Shown in pieces: positions 1 through 9,222 of a stretch of 64,000 nt of DNA (position 1 is its first letter; the number at the start of each line of letters is the position of its first letter). The DNA lies in contig CAAEOE010000013.1 in assembly GCA_900757505.1 (NCBI GenBank), positions 54,552 to 118,551 on the forward strand, in the 5' to 3' direction. The notes below the pieces were generated by a model, which worked only from the letters and a program-made list of their open reading frames with translations, had not been told where the DNA came from and made no database searches. Source of the DNA: an uncultured Collinsella sp. GTDB lineage: Bacteria > Actinomycetota > Coriobacteriia > Coriobacteriales > Coriobacteriaceae. The position numbers were made by a program, and so were the translations under genes.

Positions 1-127
1 ATTCCATATCGCCGCGGTGGCCTAAAGGCCGCATAAATGTTTATCTAGCTGGGAAAACGGTGCCATTAAAATATGGGCTGATTACCTATAATCCCGTCGA
101 ACGTTAAAATTGGGAGGAAACCGGCTT

Positions 128-2155
128 ATGGAACAAAAGGCAAAGGAAGTAGCCTCGCACGCTGCGATTCCTGTGAGCATCTCGGCGATGCTCGTCACGC
201 TGGGCGTGGTGTATGGCGATATCGGCACCAGCCCCATGTATGTAACCAAGGCGCTCGTTGCTGGCAACGGCGGCATCGGAAGCGTCACGCAGGAGTTCGT
301 GCTCGGCGCGCTCTCCCTTGTCGTGTGGACGGTCACGTTGCTGACGACCGTCAAGTACGTGCTGATCTCGCTGCGCGCCGACAACCACGGCGAGGGCGGC
401 ATCTTTGCCCTGTACAGCCTGGTCAAGCGCTGCGGCAAGTGGCTCATCATCCCCGCCATGCTGGGCGGCGCGGCGCTCCTCGCCGACGGCATCCTGACGC
501 CTGCCGTTACCGTCACCACGGCCATCGAGGGCCTGCGCACCATCCCGGCGGTCCATGCCGTGCTCGGTGACGACCAGGGTCGTGTCGTCGCCATCACGCT
601 TGCCATCATCATCGCGCTCTTCTTGGTGCAGCGCATCGGCACGGCCAAGATCGGTCACGCCTTCGGCCCCATCATGACGCTGTGGTTTTTGTTCCTGGGC
701 GGCACGGGCCTGTTCTTTGTCTGCCAGTATCCCGCGGTGCTGCTGTGCCTCAACCCGTTGCGTGGCATCGCTTTTCTGCTGAGCCCCAACAACCACGCGG
801 GCATCATGATTCTGGGCAGCTGCTTCCTTGCCACCACCGGTGCTGAGGCGCTCTACTCCGACATGGGCCATGTGGGCCGCGGCAACATCTACGCCACCTG
901 GCCGTTCGTTAAGTGCTGCCTGCTGCTGTCCTACATGGGCCAGGGCGCGTGGCTTATCAACAACGCCGGCAACCCGGAGCTCATGGGTATCGCCGACCTC
1001 AACCCCTTCTACCAGATGCTCGCCCCGGGTCTGCGCCCCTTTGCCGTCGGCCTTTCCACCGTCGCGGCCATCATCGCCTCGCAGGCGCTCATCACCGGCG
1101 CATTCTCGCTGGTGTCCGAGGCCAGCCGCCTGGACCTCATGCCGCATATGCAGGTCTTCTATCCTGCCGAGACCAAGGGCCAGCTCTACATCCCCATGGT
1201 CAACAACGTCATGCTCGTGGGCTGCGTCGTCGTGGTGCTGCTGTTCCAGAACTCGGCGCACATGGAGGCCGCGTACGGCCTGGCCATTACCCTGACCATG
1301 ATGTGCACGACAATGCTGCTCTTCTTCTATCTGCACGTGGAGCGCAATCTCAAGGTCGCGCCGTGGATCTTTGCCGCCTTCTTCCTTATGCTCGAGGGCT
1401 TCTTCTTTGTGAGCTCGCTCACCAAGTTCTTCCACGGCGGCTATTTCACCATCCTTATGGCCGCGCTCATCATGGGCATCATGGTGTGCTGGTACAACGG
1501 CACGGCGGTTGAGCAGCGCCAGTTTACGCTGCTGCCGCTGCGCAGCTATCTGCCGCAGCTCAAGCGCCTGCGCGACGACGATCGCTACGAGCTCGTGAGC
1601 GACAACATCGTGTACCTGACCAAGGACACCAACACCGACTATATCGACCGCGATATCGTCTACTCGATTTTGGACAAGCACCCCAAGCGCGCTCGTGCCT
1701 GGTGGTTCGTGAACGTCGAGACCATGGACGAGCCGCATACCTTTGCCTACTCGGTCGAGACGTTCGGCACCGACTACGTATTCCGCGTGCATCTGTACCT
1801 GGGCTATAAGATCAACCAGCGCGTCAATGCTTACCTGCGCCAGGTTGTTCAGGACCTGGCTGCCAGCGGCGAGCTGCCGGCGCAGACGCACGACTACTCG
1901 GTCTACAAGGATCCGGGCAACATCGGTACGTTTAAGTTCGTCATGATCCGCAAGCTGCTGGCGCCCGAAAGCGACGTGGAGCCCAGCGAGCGTACGGCCA
2001 TCACGCTCAAGTACATCATCCGCCGCGCTGCCGGCACCCCCGCGCGCTGGTACGGCCTGGAGAACTCCAACGTGAGCTTTGAGTACGTGCCGCTGTTCAC
2101 CAAGTTTAAGGCCGTGAGCAAGATGCAGCGCCTGGCTCCCGACGAGCGCCCGTAG
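128..2155 (+). CDS. kup: KUP/HAK/KT-family potassium uptake protein
   Basis: A polytopic membrane protein of 675 aa that imports K+, probably by proton symport. The N-terminal GDIGTSPMY motif is diagnostic of the family and sits in the first membrane helix (about residues 25-50). About twelve hydrophobic segments follow up to residue 450, then a soluble C-terminal domain of about 200 residues, as usual for Kup. ATG 128 is chosen because GGGAGG lies at 112-117 with good spacing; an in-frame TTG at 110 overlaps that site. The next genes encode a KdpD/KdpE-like pair, so the neighbourhood concerns potassium homeostasis. A long open frame on the other strand (104-1891) is a shadow of GC-rich codons. 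Confidence 0.96.
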   Translation: MEQKAKEVASHAAIPVSISAMLVTLGVVYGDIGTSPMYVTKALVAGNGGIGSVTQEFVLGALSLVVWTVTLLTTVKYVLISLRADNHGEGGIFALYSLVKRCGKWLIIPAMLGGAALLADGILTPAVTVTTAIEGLRTIPAVHAVLGDDQGRVVAITLAIIIALFLVQRIGTAKIGHAFGPIMTLWFLFLGGTGLFFVCQYPAVLLCLNPLRGIAFLLSPNNHAGIMILGSCFLATTGAEALYSDMGHVGRGNIYATWPFVKCCLLLSYMGQGAWLINNAGNPELMGIADLNPFYQMLAPGLRPFAVGLSTVAAIIASQALITGAFSLVSEASRLDLMPHMQVFYPAETKGQLYIPMVNNVMLVGCVVVVLLFQNSAHMEAAYGLAITLTMMCTTMLLFFYLHVERNLKVAPWIFAAFFLMLEGFFFVSSLTKFFHGGYFTILMAALIMGIMVCWYNGTAVEQRQFTLLPLRSYLPQLKRLRDDDRYELVSDNIVYLTKDTNTDYIDRDIVYSILDKHPKRARAWWFVNVETMDEPHTFAYSVETFGTDYVFRVHLYLGYKINQRVNAYLRQVVQDLAASGELPAQTHDYSVYKDPGNIGTFKFVMIRKLLAPESDVEPSERTAITLKYIIRRAAGTPARWYGLENSNVSFEYVPLFTKFKAVSKMQRLAPDERP

Positions 2156-2207
2156 TCGACGTCTGCTGTTTGTCTAGCGACTGCGGGCTGCAAAGGCTAT
2201 ACACTTG

Positions 2208-2270
2208 AAACCACCACAAGGAGGCAACCACCGCAAAGGTGCCTGTCCCCTTTGTGGTGGTTTTTGTTTT
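2208..2270. terminator. Terminator-like hairpin after kup
   Basis: The arm AAACCACCACAAG (2208-2220) pairs with CTTTGTGGTGGTTT (2250-2263) and is followed by a T-rich run. The loop also holds a GCAAAGGTGCCTGTCCCCTTTG segment resembling the 31-bp palindrome family found elsewhere in the window. Confidence 0.75.
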
Positions 2271-2291
2271 TGAGAGAGGGGCGGGGCGCTG

Positions 2292-3917
2292 ATGGACGTC
2301 CGTGCGGACGGCGATATTGCCGAGAACTTTTGGTGGCGGCGTACAACGCTGACGCGTCGCAGCCCTCTGTATGACGCCTGCGTATCGGCGGGGCTGCTAG
2401 CTGCGGCGACGATTGTGGGCGCGCTGCTCGACCATCCGGGGCTCGCGCCGAGCATCATGATCGTCTATGTGTTCGCTGTGCAGCTGTGCGCCTTCTTTAC
2501 CTGGAGCCGCCTGTACTGCCTGCTGAGCTCTGCCGCCGCCGTGGCGCTCTACAACTTCTTGTTTGTCGACCCGCGCTACGCGCTGTCGTTTATCGACCGC
2601 GCCTATCCCGGCATGTTCTTCATTATGTTTGCGGTCTCGCTCGTGTCGAGCTCGATTGCGCTGGCCCTGCGCCGCGCCTTGGCGCAGGCTGCCGCCAGCG
2701 ACCGTCGCACGCAGATGGTGCTCGAGACCAACCGCATGCTGCAGCGGTGCGGCGATCAGCAACAGATTGTGCATGCTATGGCAACGCAGCTGGCGCGTCT
2801 TTCGGACTGTCCGGTCGTGTGGTATAGCGCCGATGCCGATAACGATGACCTGCTGCCGCGCACAACGTACACGGCCGTGGGCGATGCCGCGCCGGTGCAC
2901 CAGCTGGCGCCGCAGATGCCGCCGCGGCTCTCGGCGTCCGCCTATGTGGGAACGCCGCTCGATGCCACCTATGGCGCTTCGGCGTTCTATGGCATATACC
3001 TGACTGTGCGCTCGGGTGACACCATGGTGCGCGCGGGCGATCCCGCCTCGGTGGTGGGGGTGCTCGCCATTGTCGCCGAGCCCGATGCGCTGACGCCCGA
3101 GGAGCGGACGCTTGCCGATGCCATCGCGAGCGAAGGCGAGCTGGCGCTCGATCGCGCCCGCGCCATGGAGGCCCGTGAGGAAGCGGCGGTGCTCGCTAAA
3201 AACGAGCAGCTGCGCGCCAACTTGTTGCGCTCCATCTCGCACGATTTGCGCACGCCGCTTACCAGCATTTCGGGTAATGCCGACGTGCTGCTCGACCAGG
3301 GCTCGACCGGCACGGCCGTGCTTGACGACCAGACACGCCGCGGTATGCTCCTATCCATTCGCTCGGACGCGCAATGGCTCAATGCTACCGTCGAGAATCT
3401 GCTCGCCATCACCAAGCTCGAGGGCGGCGGCATGCATCTGTCGACCACACTCGAGCTCATGGACGATATCGTCGAGGAGGCATTGCGCCACGTAAACCCG
3501 GCCGTGCGCGAGCACGACCTCAAGGTGGTGGCGTGCGACGAGCCGGCGCTCGTCAACGTCGACGCGCGCCTGATGGTGCAGCTGGTGGTCAACCTGGTGA
3601 ACAACGCCATTACCTACACGCCCGCGGGCTCGCATATCGTGATTTCGATTAGCGTCGACGGCGGGTGCGTGAGGTGTTCGGTCGCCGACGACGGCCCGGG
3701 CATTGCGCCCGAGGACCGCGAGCGCATCTTTGAGTCGTTCTACACCGCCAACCATGGCCTGGCCGACAGCTGCCGCAGTGTGGGCTTGGGACTATCCCTG
3801 TGCCGCTCCATTATGTTGGCACATGGCGGTAGCATAGAGGTTGCCGCGGCGGATCCACACGGTTCGGTCTTTACGATTGAGCTTCCCGCCGCCGATGTTT
3901 CGTTTGATAAGGAGTAG
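2292..3917 (+). CDS. KdpD-like sensor histidine kinase lacking the N-terminal KdpD domain
   Basis: Sensor kinase of 541 aa. Residues 20-110 contain four closely spaced hydrophobic segments like the DUF4118 membrane region of KdpD. A GAF-like region follows at about 150-290. The kinase core shows the H-box SISHDLRTPLTSISG (His about 317), N-box NLVNNAITYTP, G1 DDGPGIAPEDRERIFE and G2 VGLGLSLCRS. Full KdpD proteins are near 900 aa and begin with an ATP-binding KdpD domain and a universal-stress-protein domain. Both are absent here, and the ATG at 2292 is close to the upstream terminator, so this is a short form rather than a wrong start. The partner regulator starts four bases after its stop. 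A role in sensing K+ or turgor is inferred from homology and from adjacent kup. Confidence 0.9.
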   Translation: MDVRADGDIAENFWWRRTTLTRRSPLYDACVSAGLLAAATIVGALLDHPGLAPSIMIVYVFAVQLCAFFTWSRLYCLLSSAAAVALYNFLFVDPRYALSFIDRAYPGMFFIMFAVSLVSSSIALALRRALAQAAASDRRTQMVLETNRMLQRCGDQQQIVHAMATQLARLSDCPVVWYSADADNDDLLPRTTYTAVGDAAPVHQLAPQMPPRLSASAYVGTPLDATYGASAFYGIYLTVRSGDTMVRAGDPASVVGVLAIVAEPDALTPEERTLADAIASEGELALDRARAMEAREEAAVLAKNEQLRANLLRSISHDLRTPLTSISGNADVLLDQGSTGTAVLDDQTRRGMLLSIRSDAQWLNATVENLLAITKLEGGGMHLSTTLELMDDIVEEALRHVNPAVREHDLKVVACDEPALVNVDARLMVQLVVNLVNNAITYTPAGSHIVISISVDGGCVRCSVADDGPGIAPEDRERIFESFYTANHGLADSCRSVGLGLSLCRSIMLAHGGSIEVAAADPHGSVFTIELPAADVSFDKE

Positions 3918-3921
3918 CGCC

Positions 3922-4635
3922 GTGCCGAACTCTGCCGCAAAACCGCTCATCTTGGTCGTTGAGGACGATCCCGCCGTCCGCAACCTTATCGTTGCCGCGC
4001 TCGAGGCACACGGCTTGCGCCATATGGCGGTGGAGACCGCCCACGCCGCCATTGCCGCCGCCTCGTCGCAGGCGCCGAGCATTGTGCTGCTCGATCTGGG
4101 CCTGCCCGATATGGACGGCGTCAAGGTGGTGGAGTCGGTGCGCGCGTGGTCGGGCATGCCGATCATCGTGGTCTCGGCACGCAGCGAGGACGCGGACAAG
4201 ATCCGCGCGCTCGATGCCGGCGCCGACGACTACCTGACCAAGCCGTTTTCGGTCGAGGAGCTGCTCGCGCGCATTCGCACGACGCTCAGGCGCCTTTCGT
4301 ATGCGCAAACGGGCGGCGTTGCCTCCGAGGGCTCGTTCGATACCGGTGAGCTGCATATCAATTATGATGCCGGCATCGCCACGATGGATGGCGAGGAGCT
4401 GCATCTGACGCCGATTGAGTACAAGCTTTTGTGCTTGCTGGCGCACAACGCCGACAAGGTGCTGACGCACCAGTTTATCTTGCACGAGATTTGGGGCACG
4501 GCGACCAAGAGCGACCTGGCGAGCCTGCGTGTCTTTATGGGCACGTTGCGTAAGAAGATCGAGTCCGACCCCGCGCATCCGCGTTACATCCAAACCCATG
4601 TAGGCATTGGCTACCGCCTGGTCACCCAAGGCTAG
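3922..4635 (+). CDS. OmpR/KdpE-family response regulator
   Basis: Cytoplasmic response regulator of 237 aa. The receiver domain (about 8-125) has the acidic pair EDD, the phospho-acceptor in LLDLGLPDMDG, the conserved Thr/Ser in IVVSARSED and Lys in LTKPFS. The C-terminal winged-helix domain (about 140-235) ends with the typical RYIQTHVGIGYRLV. A GTG start at 3922 is preferred because AAGGAG lies at 3909-3914 inside the end of the kinase gene; upstream in-frame starts would overlap the kinase extensively. It forms a two-gene unit with the kinase. No kdpFABC genes are in the window, so the neighbouring kup is the obvious candidate target, which is an inference. Confidence 0.93.
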   Translation: MPNSAAKPLILVVEDDPAVRNLIVAALEAHGLRHMAVETAHAAIAAASSQAPSIVLLDLGLPDMDGVKVVESVRAWSGMPIIVVSARSEDADKIRALDAGADDYLTKPFSVEELLARIRTTLRRLSYAQTGGVASEGSFDTGELHINYDAGIATMDGEELHLTPIEYKLLCLLAHNADKVLTHQFILHEIWGTATKSDLASLRVFMGTLRKKIESDPAHPRYIQTHVGIGYRLVTQG

Positions 4636-4659
4636 ATCGCCAACCACCATCCCAATATG

Positions 4660-4728
4660 AGTTGCGGTGAAATACGGTCTAAATTTGCCTAATTCCAGGC
4701 AAAACAGTCCGTATTCCACCGCAACTTT
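4660..4728. terminator. Long bidirectional hairpin between convergent genes
   Basis: Arms AGTTGCGGTGAAATACGG (4660-4677) and CCGTATTCCACCGCAACT (4709-4726) pair almost fully. A second hairpin, TTTGCCTAATTCCAGGCAAA (4684-4703), lies in the loop. It separates the convergent regulator and rlmKL genes. Confidence 0.8.
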
Positions 4729-4729
4729 G

Positions 4730-7294
4730 TTATCTGCCCTTAGGCTTGCTGGCGTAGAACGTCTTCTTTTTGGGCTTGCCGGCGGGGGAGGGTTTGCCGG
4801 CAAAGTTGGACTTGCCGTTGCCGGCCTGCGCGTGCGCGGGTACTGCCGCACGGGGCTTGCGGGCCTCGGGGTTGCGCAGCTCCTCGGTTCGCTCGGCAAT
4901 TTCCTCGGCGCTAAAGCCGACCTCGGCCATGGCGTCCTCGATGGGCAGGCGGCGCACGATATAGCAATGGTGCACCTTCTGGTTGCGTGCGAAGTCCTCG
5001 GGGATGGTCTGCGCCGTAATGTCCTCCAGCACCACGCCCGCGCGTGCGAGCTTGCGTGTCTCGGGGCGGAAGCCTCGCAGGTTGCAGCTAAAGATGGCAT
5101 GGCCGCCCTGTGCGAGCAGGCGCGATACGCCGGCCAACAGCTCAACATGGTCGCGCTGGACATCCCAGGTGCGGCGGCCCATCTTGGACGAGTTCGAGAA
5201 CGTGGGCGGATCGACAAAAATCAGGTCCCAGCGGTTGCGCGTCTGGCGCTGGTCGCGAATCCAGGCGAGCACGTCGTCGCGCACAAAGTGATGCTGCGGA
5301 CCCACAAAGCCGTTCTGGCGCATGTTGCGCTCGGCCCAGTCCAGGTAGGTGTTGGAGAGGTCGACCGTCACGGTTTCCTCGACGCCGCCGTCGGCCGCAT
5401 AGCAGGTAGCGGTGCCGGTGTAGGCGAACAGGTTGAGGAAGCGGCGTGCCTGCTTGGCGTGCTCGCGCACCAGATCGCGCGTGACGCGGTGGTCCAAGAA
5501 GATGCCCACGTCCAGGTAGTCGTCAAAGTTGACGGCAAAGGTAAGACCGCCTTCCTCGATGAGCGGCAGGCGACGGCGCGCGATGTTGGCGCGCTCGCCC
5601 GAGCCGCCCTTGTCGGCGCCCTGCTTGCCGTACTGCGAGCCGCCGCGCGAACGCATGCGTGCCTTGGCGTGCACGTGCTCGGCCGGAACATCCAGGATGC
5701 GCGGCGCGATGGCCAAGATATCGAGCATGCGGGCCTGGGCCAGCGCCGGGTCGATGGTCTTGGGTGCGGCGTATTCGGCGATGACGAGCCAACGGCCCGG
5801 TGTCTGCGGGCAGCCCTCGTACAGGTCGATGGCGGCGGAGTAATCGGGCAGGTCGGCATCGTAGACGCGGTAGCAGCTCACGCCCTCGCGCTTGGCCCAC
5901 TTGCGGCGCAGGCGTGCGTTCTTGCGCAGGCGGTTGGCGAACTGCTCGGACTCGGGGATGAGCACGGGCAGCGGCTTGCCGTCGCCCAGGTCGAGCGTGG
6001 CAGCGGGCTCGGGCATGGCGGGGGCTTCGTCGCCGATGACGTCGTCGGCGACCGCGGTCTGCTCCTCGGCATCCGCGCTGGTCGCAGCTTCAAACGCTGC
6101 GGCGGCGTGGTCGAGCGAGGGCCAAACCTCGATAGTCGCCTCTTCGTTGTTGGGCATGACGGCAATGGAGCGCGCGGGCTCGGCATGGAGCGCGCGGGCC
6201 AGCAGGCCGTCGCGGGTGAGCGCGGCGACCGGTGCCGAAGCAAGCTCGGGCGCGCGGCGCAGCTCGCCGACCAGCGTCATGGCGTCATGCATAAGCGACA
6301 GCGGTGTCTCGGTCGTATCCGCGACGAGGACGGCACCGGCGACGGCGCCCGCGTGGTCCAGTACGGTGGCAGATTTGGCGGCGCAAAAATCGACAAAGCG
6401 CTTGTAGCCGGCGCACTTGACCATGCACTCGGCGGTTTTGCGGGCGGCGGGGTCGATGTCTACGGCAACGATGCGCGCCTGGCGCTCGCGCGCCGCCGCC
6501 TCGCGCTCGCGTGCCTCGGCGAGCAGCTGCTCCCACAGAGTGGCGTCGTGCAGCTGCCAGCCCTCAAAGCCCCAGCGCTCGCGTGCGGCGCTCGGGGCGC
6601 GGTCGGTCAGAATGTTCACGGCCTCCAGCAGCAGGCCGCCGCCGGCGCACGAGGCGTCGATCAGCGTAGGTAGGGCCTCGTTTTCGTAGTCGTCGGCCGT
6701 CAGCTCGCGCTCGCACAGCGCGGTCCAGCCGACCTGCGCCAACACCAGGGCGGCGTAGTCGGGGCGTAGCACGTGCGCGCCCTCGCCGGCGCGAGTCGCG
6801 GCGGGCGGCAGGCGCTTGAACAGCGGGTCGCCCGAAAGGTCCAGGCTTATGCTCGCACGGCGCTGGCGTAGCGAAAGCAGCAGGTGGACATCGGGGTCGG
6901 CAGCATCGACATCGGCGCGACGGCCTGTGGTCTCGGCCAGGCGATCGCACAATGCGTCCTTGGCGCGCAGGGCAGAGAAGCGCGTGTTGCGCAGCTGCTC
7001 GGTCACACCACGGGCAGTGATGGCAATGGTGGCGCCGCAGCGGACGATGTTTTCCCAGGCAATGTCGTAAACGGCATCGTACAGCTCGTCGGCATCCTGT
7101 GCCTCAAAGCGTCCGAGCACCACAAACACGCGGCTGGCCAGGCGCGACCACAGACAGGCGCGGTAGCCTTCTTCGAGCTCGCCCTCAAACGTAGCGCGGC
7201 CCTTCAGGCGGCGGACATGCGAAAGCCCGAGCCACTTGAGCTCGTCGGCGAGTGCGGATTCAAAGCCCTCGGGGCAGCTTGCATAAAATTCCAT
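4730..7294 (-). CDS. rlmKL: RlmKL-type bifunctional 23S rRNA guanine methyltransferase (N-terminal catalytic motifs degenerate)
   Basis: An 854-aa protein built like RlmKL, which methylates 23S rRNA at m2G2445 (RlmL half) and m7G2069 (RlmK half). Order: THUMP domain (about 45-155), RlmL methyltransferase half (about 170-400), linker, RlmK half (about 455-790), and a basic Ala/Lys-rich tail. The RlmK half has a clear SAM motif (NLFAYTGTAT, 621-630) and the catalytic VDPPTFSNS motif (694-702). In the RlmL half the expected DPxCGSGT is DASCAGGG (213-220), and the NPPYG motif expected near residue 320-330 is absent. The protein is about 150 residues longer than E. coli RlmL (702 aa). ATG 7294 follows AGAGGT and begins the canonical MEFYASCPEGFE. 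Confidence 0.9.
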   Translation of the reverse strand: MEFYASCPEGFESALADELKWLGLSHVRRLKGRATFEGELEEGYRACLWSRLASRVFVVLGRFEAQDADELYDAVYDIAWENIVRCGATIAITARGVTEQLRNTRFSALRAKDALCDRLAETTGRRADVDAADPDVHLLLSLRQRRASISLDLSGDPLFKRLPPAATRAGEGAHVLRPDYAALVLAQVGWTALCERELTADDYENEALPTLIDASCAGGGLLLEAVNILTDRAPSAARERWGFEGWQLHDATLWEQLLAEAREREAAARERQARIVAVDIDPAARKTAECMVKCAGYKRFVDFCAAKSATVLDHAGAVAGAVLVADTTETPLSLMHDAMTLVGELRRAPELASAPVAALTRDGLLARALHAEPARSIAVMPNNEEATIEVWPSLDHAAAAFEAATSADAEEQTAVADDVIGDEAPAMPEPAATLDLGDGKPLPVLIPESEQFANRLRKNARLRRKWAKREGVSCYRVYDADLPDYSAAIDLYEGCPQTPGRWLVIAEYAAPKTIDPALAQARMLDILAIAPRILDVPAEHVHAKARMRSRGGSQYGKQGADKGGSGERANIARRRLPLIEEGGLTFAVNFDDYLDVGIFLDHRVTRDLVREHAKQARRFLNLFAYTGTATCYAADGGVEETVTVDLSNTYLDWAERNMRQNGFVGPQHHFVRDDVLAWIRDQRQTRNRWDLIFVDPPTFSNSSKMGRRTWDVQRDHVELLAGVSRLLAQGGHAIFSCNLRGFRPETRKLARAGVVLEDITAQTIPEDFARNQKVHHCYIVRRLPIEDAMAEVGFSAEEIAERTEELRNPEARKPRAAVPAHAQAGNGKSNFAGKPSPAGKPKKKTFYASKPKGR

Positions 7295-7321
7295 GGGTGA
7301 CCTCTCTGGTTGCGTCGCTCC

Positions 7322-7331
7322 ATTATATGAT
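7322..7331. promoter_or_regulatory. Overlapping divergent -10 elements
   Basis: In the 75-bp gap between rlmKL and the HAD gene, the minus strand reads TATAAT (7327-7322) and the plus strand reads TATGAT (7326-7331). No convincing -35 was found for either, so this is tentative. Confidence 0.35.
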
Positions 7332-7369
7332 GGATGCTTCGTTTGCCATCGACCTCGAAAGGAACCCAT

Positions 7370-8197
7370 ATGATTGATGCGTGCCCCGATTCCGCTGTGC
7401 TCTTTTTTGACGTGGACGGCACGCTGACGTCGTTCGACCCCGACGATATGACCGATAAGGACTTCAATGCAATCCATCCGTCGAAGGCTGTTGTCGATGC
7501 ATTTGGTCGTCTGCGCAATGCGGGTCACCAGGCATTTATCTGCACGGGCCGTCCCTTGTGGCTGGTTGCCGATGGCCTGCGTGCGCTGAACCCGGTGGGA
7601 ATCGTTGCCATGGCGGGCGCCACGCTCGAGGTCGAGGGACGCGTGGTGCACGAGGATTGCATTGACGAAGACATTGTTGAGGAGCTCGCGCGCCGCATTA
7701 CTGTGGCGGGCGGCGAGGCGTTGTTCGAGACGAACGGTGCCACCTATTCACTTGAGCCAGTTGGTGTCGAACAGTCATTTCTGCTAGGCGCCGGCGTGGT
7801 GCATGGCGTTGATCAGATGCGCGTCGATGGCTGCTTGCACGTAGGCAAGGTGTGCATTAACGCGTGCAACCTGGCTCGCGTAGCCAACGATGACGGCTTT
7901 ATCGATCGCAACTTTGAGCTGTGCAATACTGGCGGCCAGAACCGCGAGCTGAGTCCCAAGGGCATCGACAAGGGCGTGGGCGTGGCGCGAGCGCTGGAAT
8001 ACCTAGGTCGCACCGGCAACGCGCGCACCTTTGGCTTTGGCGATTCCGGCAACGATCTGGGTATGCTCGCCGCTGTCGAGACGGCTGTCGCCATGGGCAA
8101 CGCCATGCCCGAGGTCAAGGCGATCGCCGACTACGTGACCGACGATGTCGCACACGACGGCACCGTCACGGCCATGCGCCACTTTGGGTTGATCTAG
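7370..8197 (+). CDS. Cof-type HAD-superfamily hydrolase
   Basis: A 275-aa cytoplasmic phosphatase of the HAD superfamily (Cof/YbiV-like, cap type C2). Motif I is FDVDGTL (residues 14-20) with both catalytic Asp residues. Motif II is the Thr in CTGRP, and motif IV is GFGDSGNDLGML near residue 225. Such enzymes dephosphorylate sugar phosphates or other small phosphoesters, and the substrate cannot be read from sequence. ATG 7370 is preceded by GAAAGGA; an earlier in-frame start (7334) has no Shine-Dalgarno. It is divergent from rlmKL and is followed by a hairpin-rich gap, so it is probably monocistronic. Confidence 0.93.
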   Translation: MIDACPDSAVLFFDVDGTLTSFDPDDMTDKDFNAIHPSKAVVDAFGRLRNAGHQAFICTGRPLWLVADGLRALNPVGIVAMAGATLEVEGRVVHEDCIDEDIVEELARRITVAGGEALFETNGATYSLEPVGVEQSFLLGAGVVHGVDQMRVDGCLHVGKVCINACNLARVANDDGFIDRNFELCNTGGQNRELSPKGIDKGVGVARALEYLGRTGNARTFGFGDSGNDLGMLAAVETAVAMGNAMPEVKAIADYVTDDVAHDGTVTAMRHFGLI

Positions 8198-8217
8198 CGC
8201 TGCGCGCGTCCCAGCCA

Positions 8218-8289
8218 CCGCATCTCGCCGTTCAAGCCGTCGCTCGCGTACCAAAGTACGCATCGCTCCTCTTTCACGGCGACCTGCGG
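8218..8289. repeat. Degenerate copy of composite-repeat module B
   Basis: A 72-nt hairpin (CCGCATCTCGCCGT pairing with ACGGCGACCTGCGG, inner stem GCGTAC/GTACGC) starts 20 bases after the HAD stop. The inner GCCGTTCAA...CTCTTTCACGGC and the following CGCTCGCTGACG match modules B and C of the composite repeat at 22.9, 37.5, 43.5 and 59.1 kb. Confidence 0.6.
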
Positions 8290-8486
8290 CACTTGGAACA
8301 CGCTCGCTGACGTTTGCTCAAACTGAGACTTTCTACTTTTGCATGCTCAACCGATTTATCAATCCAAACACTGAGGTGTTTATACCGTTCGCCGAGAAGA
8401 TAAAAACCCGCAGCTCACGCCTTGATAAACATAGGTAAAGTGTTTAGCAGTTTACCGGCCTTGTGCAAACGGAAGGAATCAGGCAG

Positions 8487-9191
8487 ATGGCAATCAAGGT
8501 GTTCGCTGACGGTGCAAACCTCGAGGGCATGCTCGACATGTACGAGAACGGCAACGTTCAGGGTTTCACGACCAACCCGTCCCTTATGAAGAAGGGCGGC
8601 GTGACGGATTACCGTGCGTTTGCCAAGGAGGTTCTGGCCCACATCACCGATGTGTCCGTGTCGTTTGAGGTCTTTGCCGACGACGTCGAGACCATGGAGA
8701 TCGAGGCCCGCGAGATCGCTACCTGGGCCGAGAACGTCTATGTCAAGATTCCGTGCGTGACCACCAAGGGCGAGTCCACGGCCGAGTTGGTGCGCAAGCT
8801 TTCCGCCGACGGCATTAAGGTCAACGTCACCACCATCTTTACGCCTGCGCAGGTCGACGAGATGGTCGACGCTGTCGACGCCGAGACGCCGTCCATCATC
8901 TCGCTCTTTGCCGGCCGTATCGCCGACACGGGTGTCGATCCCATTCCGTTTATGACGGAGTCGGTCAAGAAGGCCGCCGCCAAGCCCAACTGCGAGGTCC
9001 TGTGGGCGTCCACGCGCGAGCTTATCAACATTTACCAGGCGCAGGCCTGCGGCTGTCAGATCATCACGGTGCCCAACAGCATCCTGGCCAAGCGCAAGAA
9101 CATCGGTCGCGATCCGTACGAGGTCTCGCTCGATACCGTGCGCGGTTTTGCCAAGGATATCGCCTCGCTAGGCTTCCATATCCTGCCGTAA
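8487..9191 (+). CDS. Transaldolase / fructose-6-phosphate aldolase-like (MipB/TalC family)
   Basis: A 234-aa class I aldolase of the short transaldolase family, acting in the non-oxidative pentose phosphate pathway or as a fructose-6-phosphate aldolase. Family marks: VFADGANL, GFTTNPSLMKKGG near residue 30, the Schiff-base lysine in VYVKIPCVT (about residue 88), NVTTIFTPAQ and the ISLFAGRIADTG block. The length fits the short family (about 215-235 aa) rather than the 310-aa TalB type. ATG 8487 follows GGAAGGA (8471-8477). The gene stands alone, with a strong terminator hairpin downstream. Sequence does not separate transaldolase from FSA activity. Confidence 0.92.
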   Translation: MAIKVFADGANLEGMLDMYENGNVQGFTTNPSLMKKGGVTDYRAFAKEVLAHITDVSVSFEVFADDVETMEIEAREIATWAENVYVKIPCVTTKGESTAELVRKLSADGIKVNVTTIFTPAQVDEMVDAVDAETPSIISLFAGRIADTGVDPIPFMTESVKKAAAKPNCEVLWASTRELINIYQAQACGCQIITVPNSILAKRKNIGRDPYEVSLDTVRGFAKDIASLGFHILP

Positions 9192-9222
9192 CGCGAACAC
9201 TGGCTGCGCCGCGGGTTGTTCG

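Noticed and set aside
1..127. c-di-AMP (ydaO-type) riboswitch ahead of kup
   Set aside because: Such switches often control K+ transporters, but the conserved GGGGAACC, GGGUGAAUC and CCGAAUCCGUCAG blocks are not present in order; only short fragments resemble them.
104..1891. 595-aa minus-strand open frame opposite kup
   Set aside because: Antisense shadow in GC-rich codons: His/Arg/Glu/Gln-rich low-complexity translation and no ribosome-binding site.
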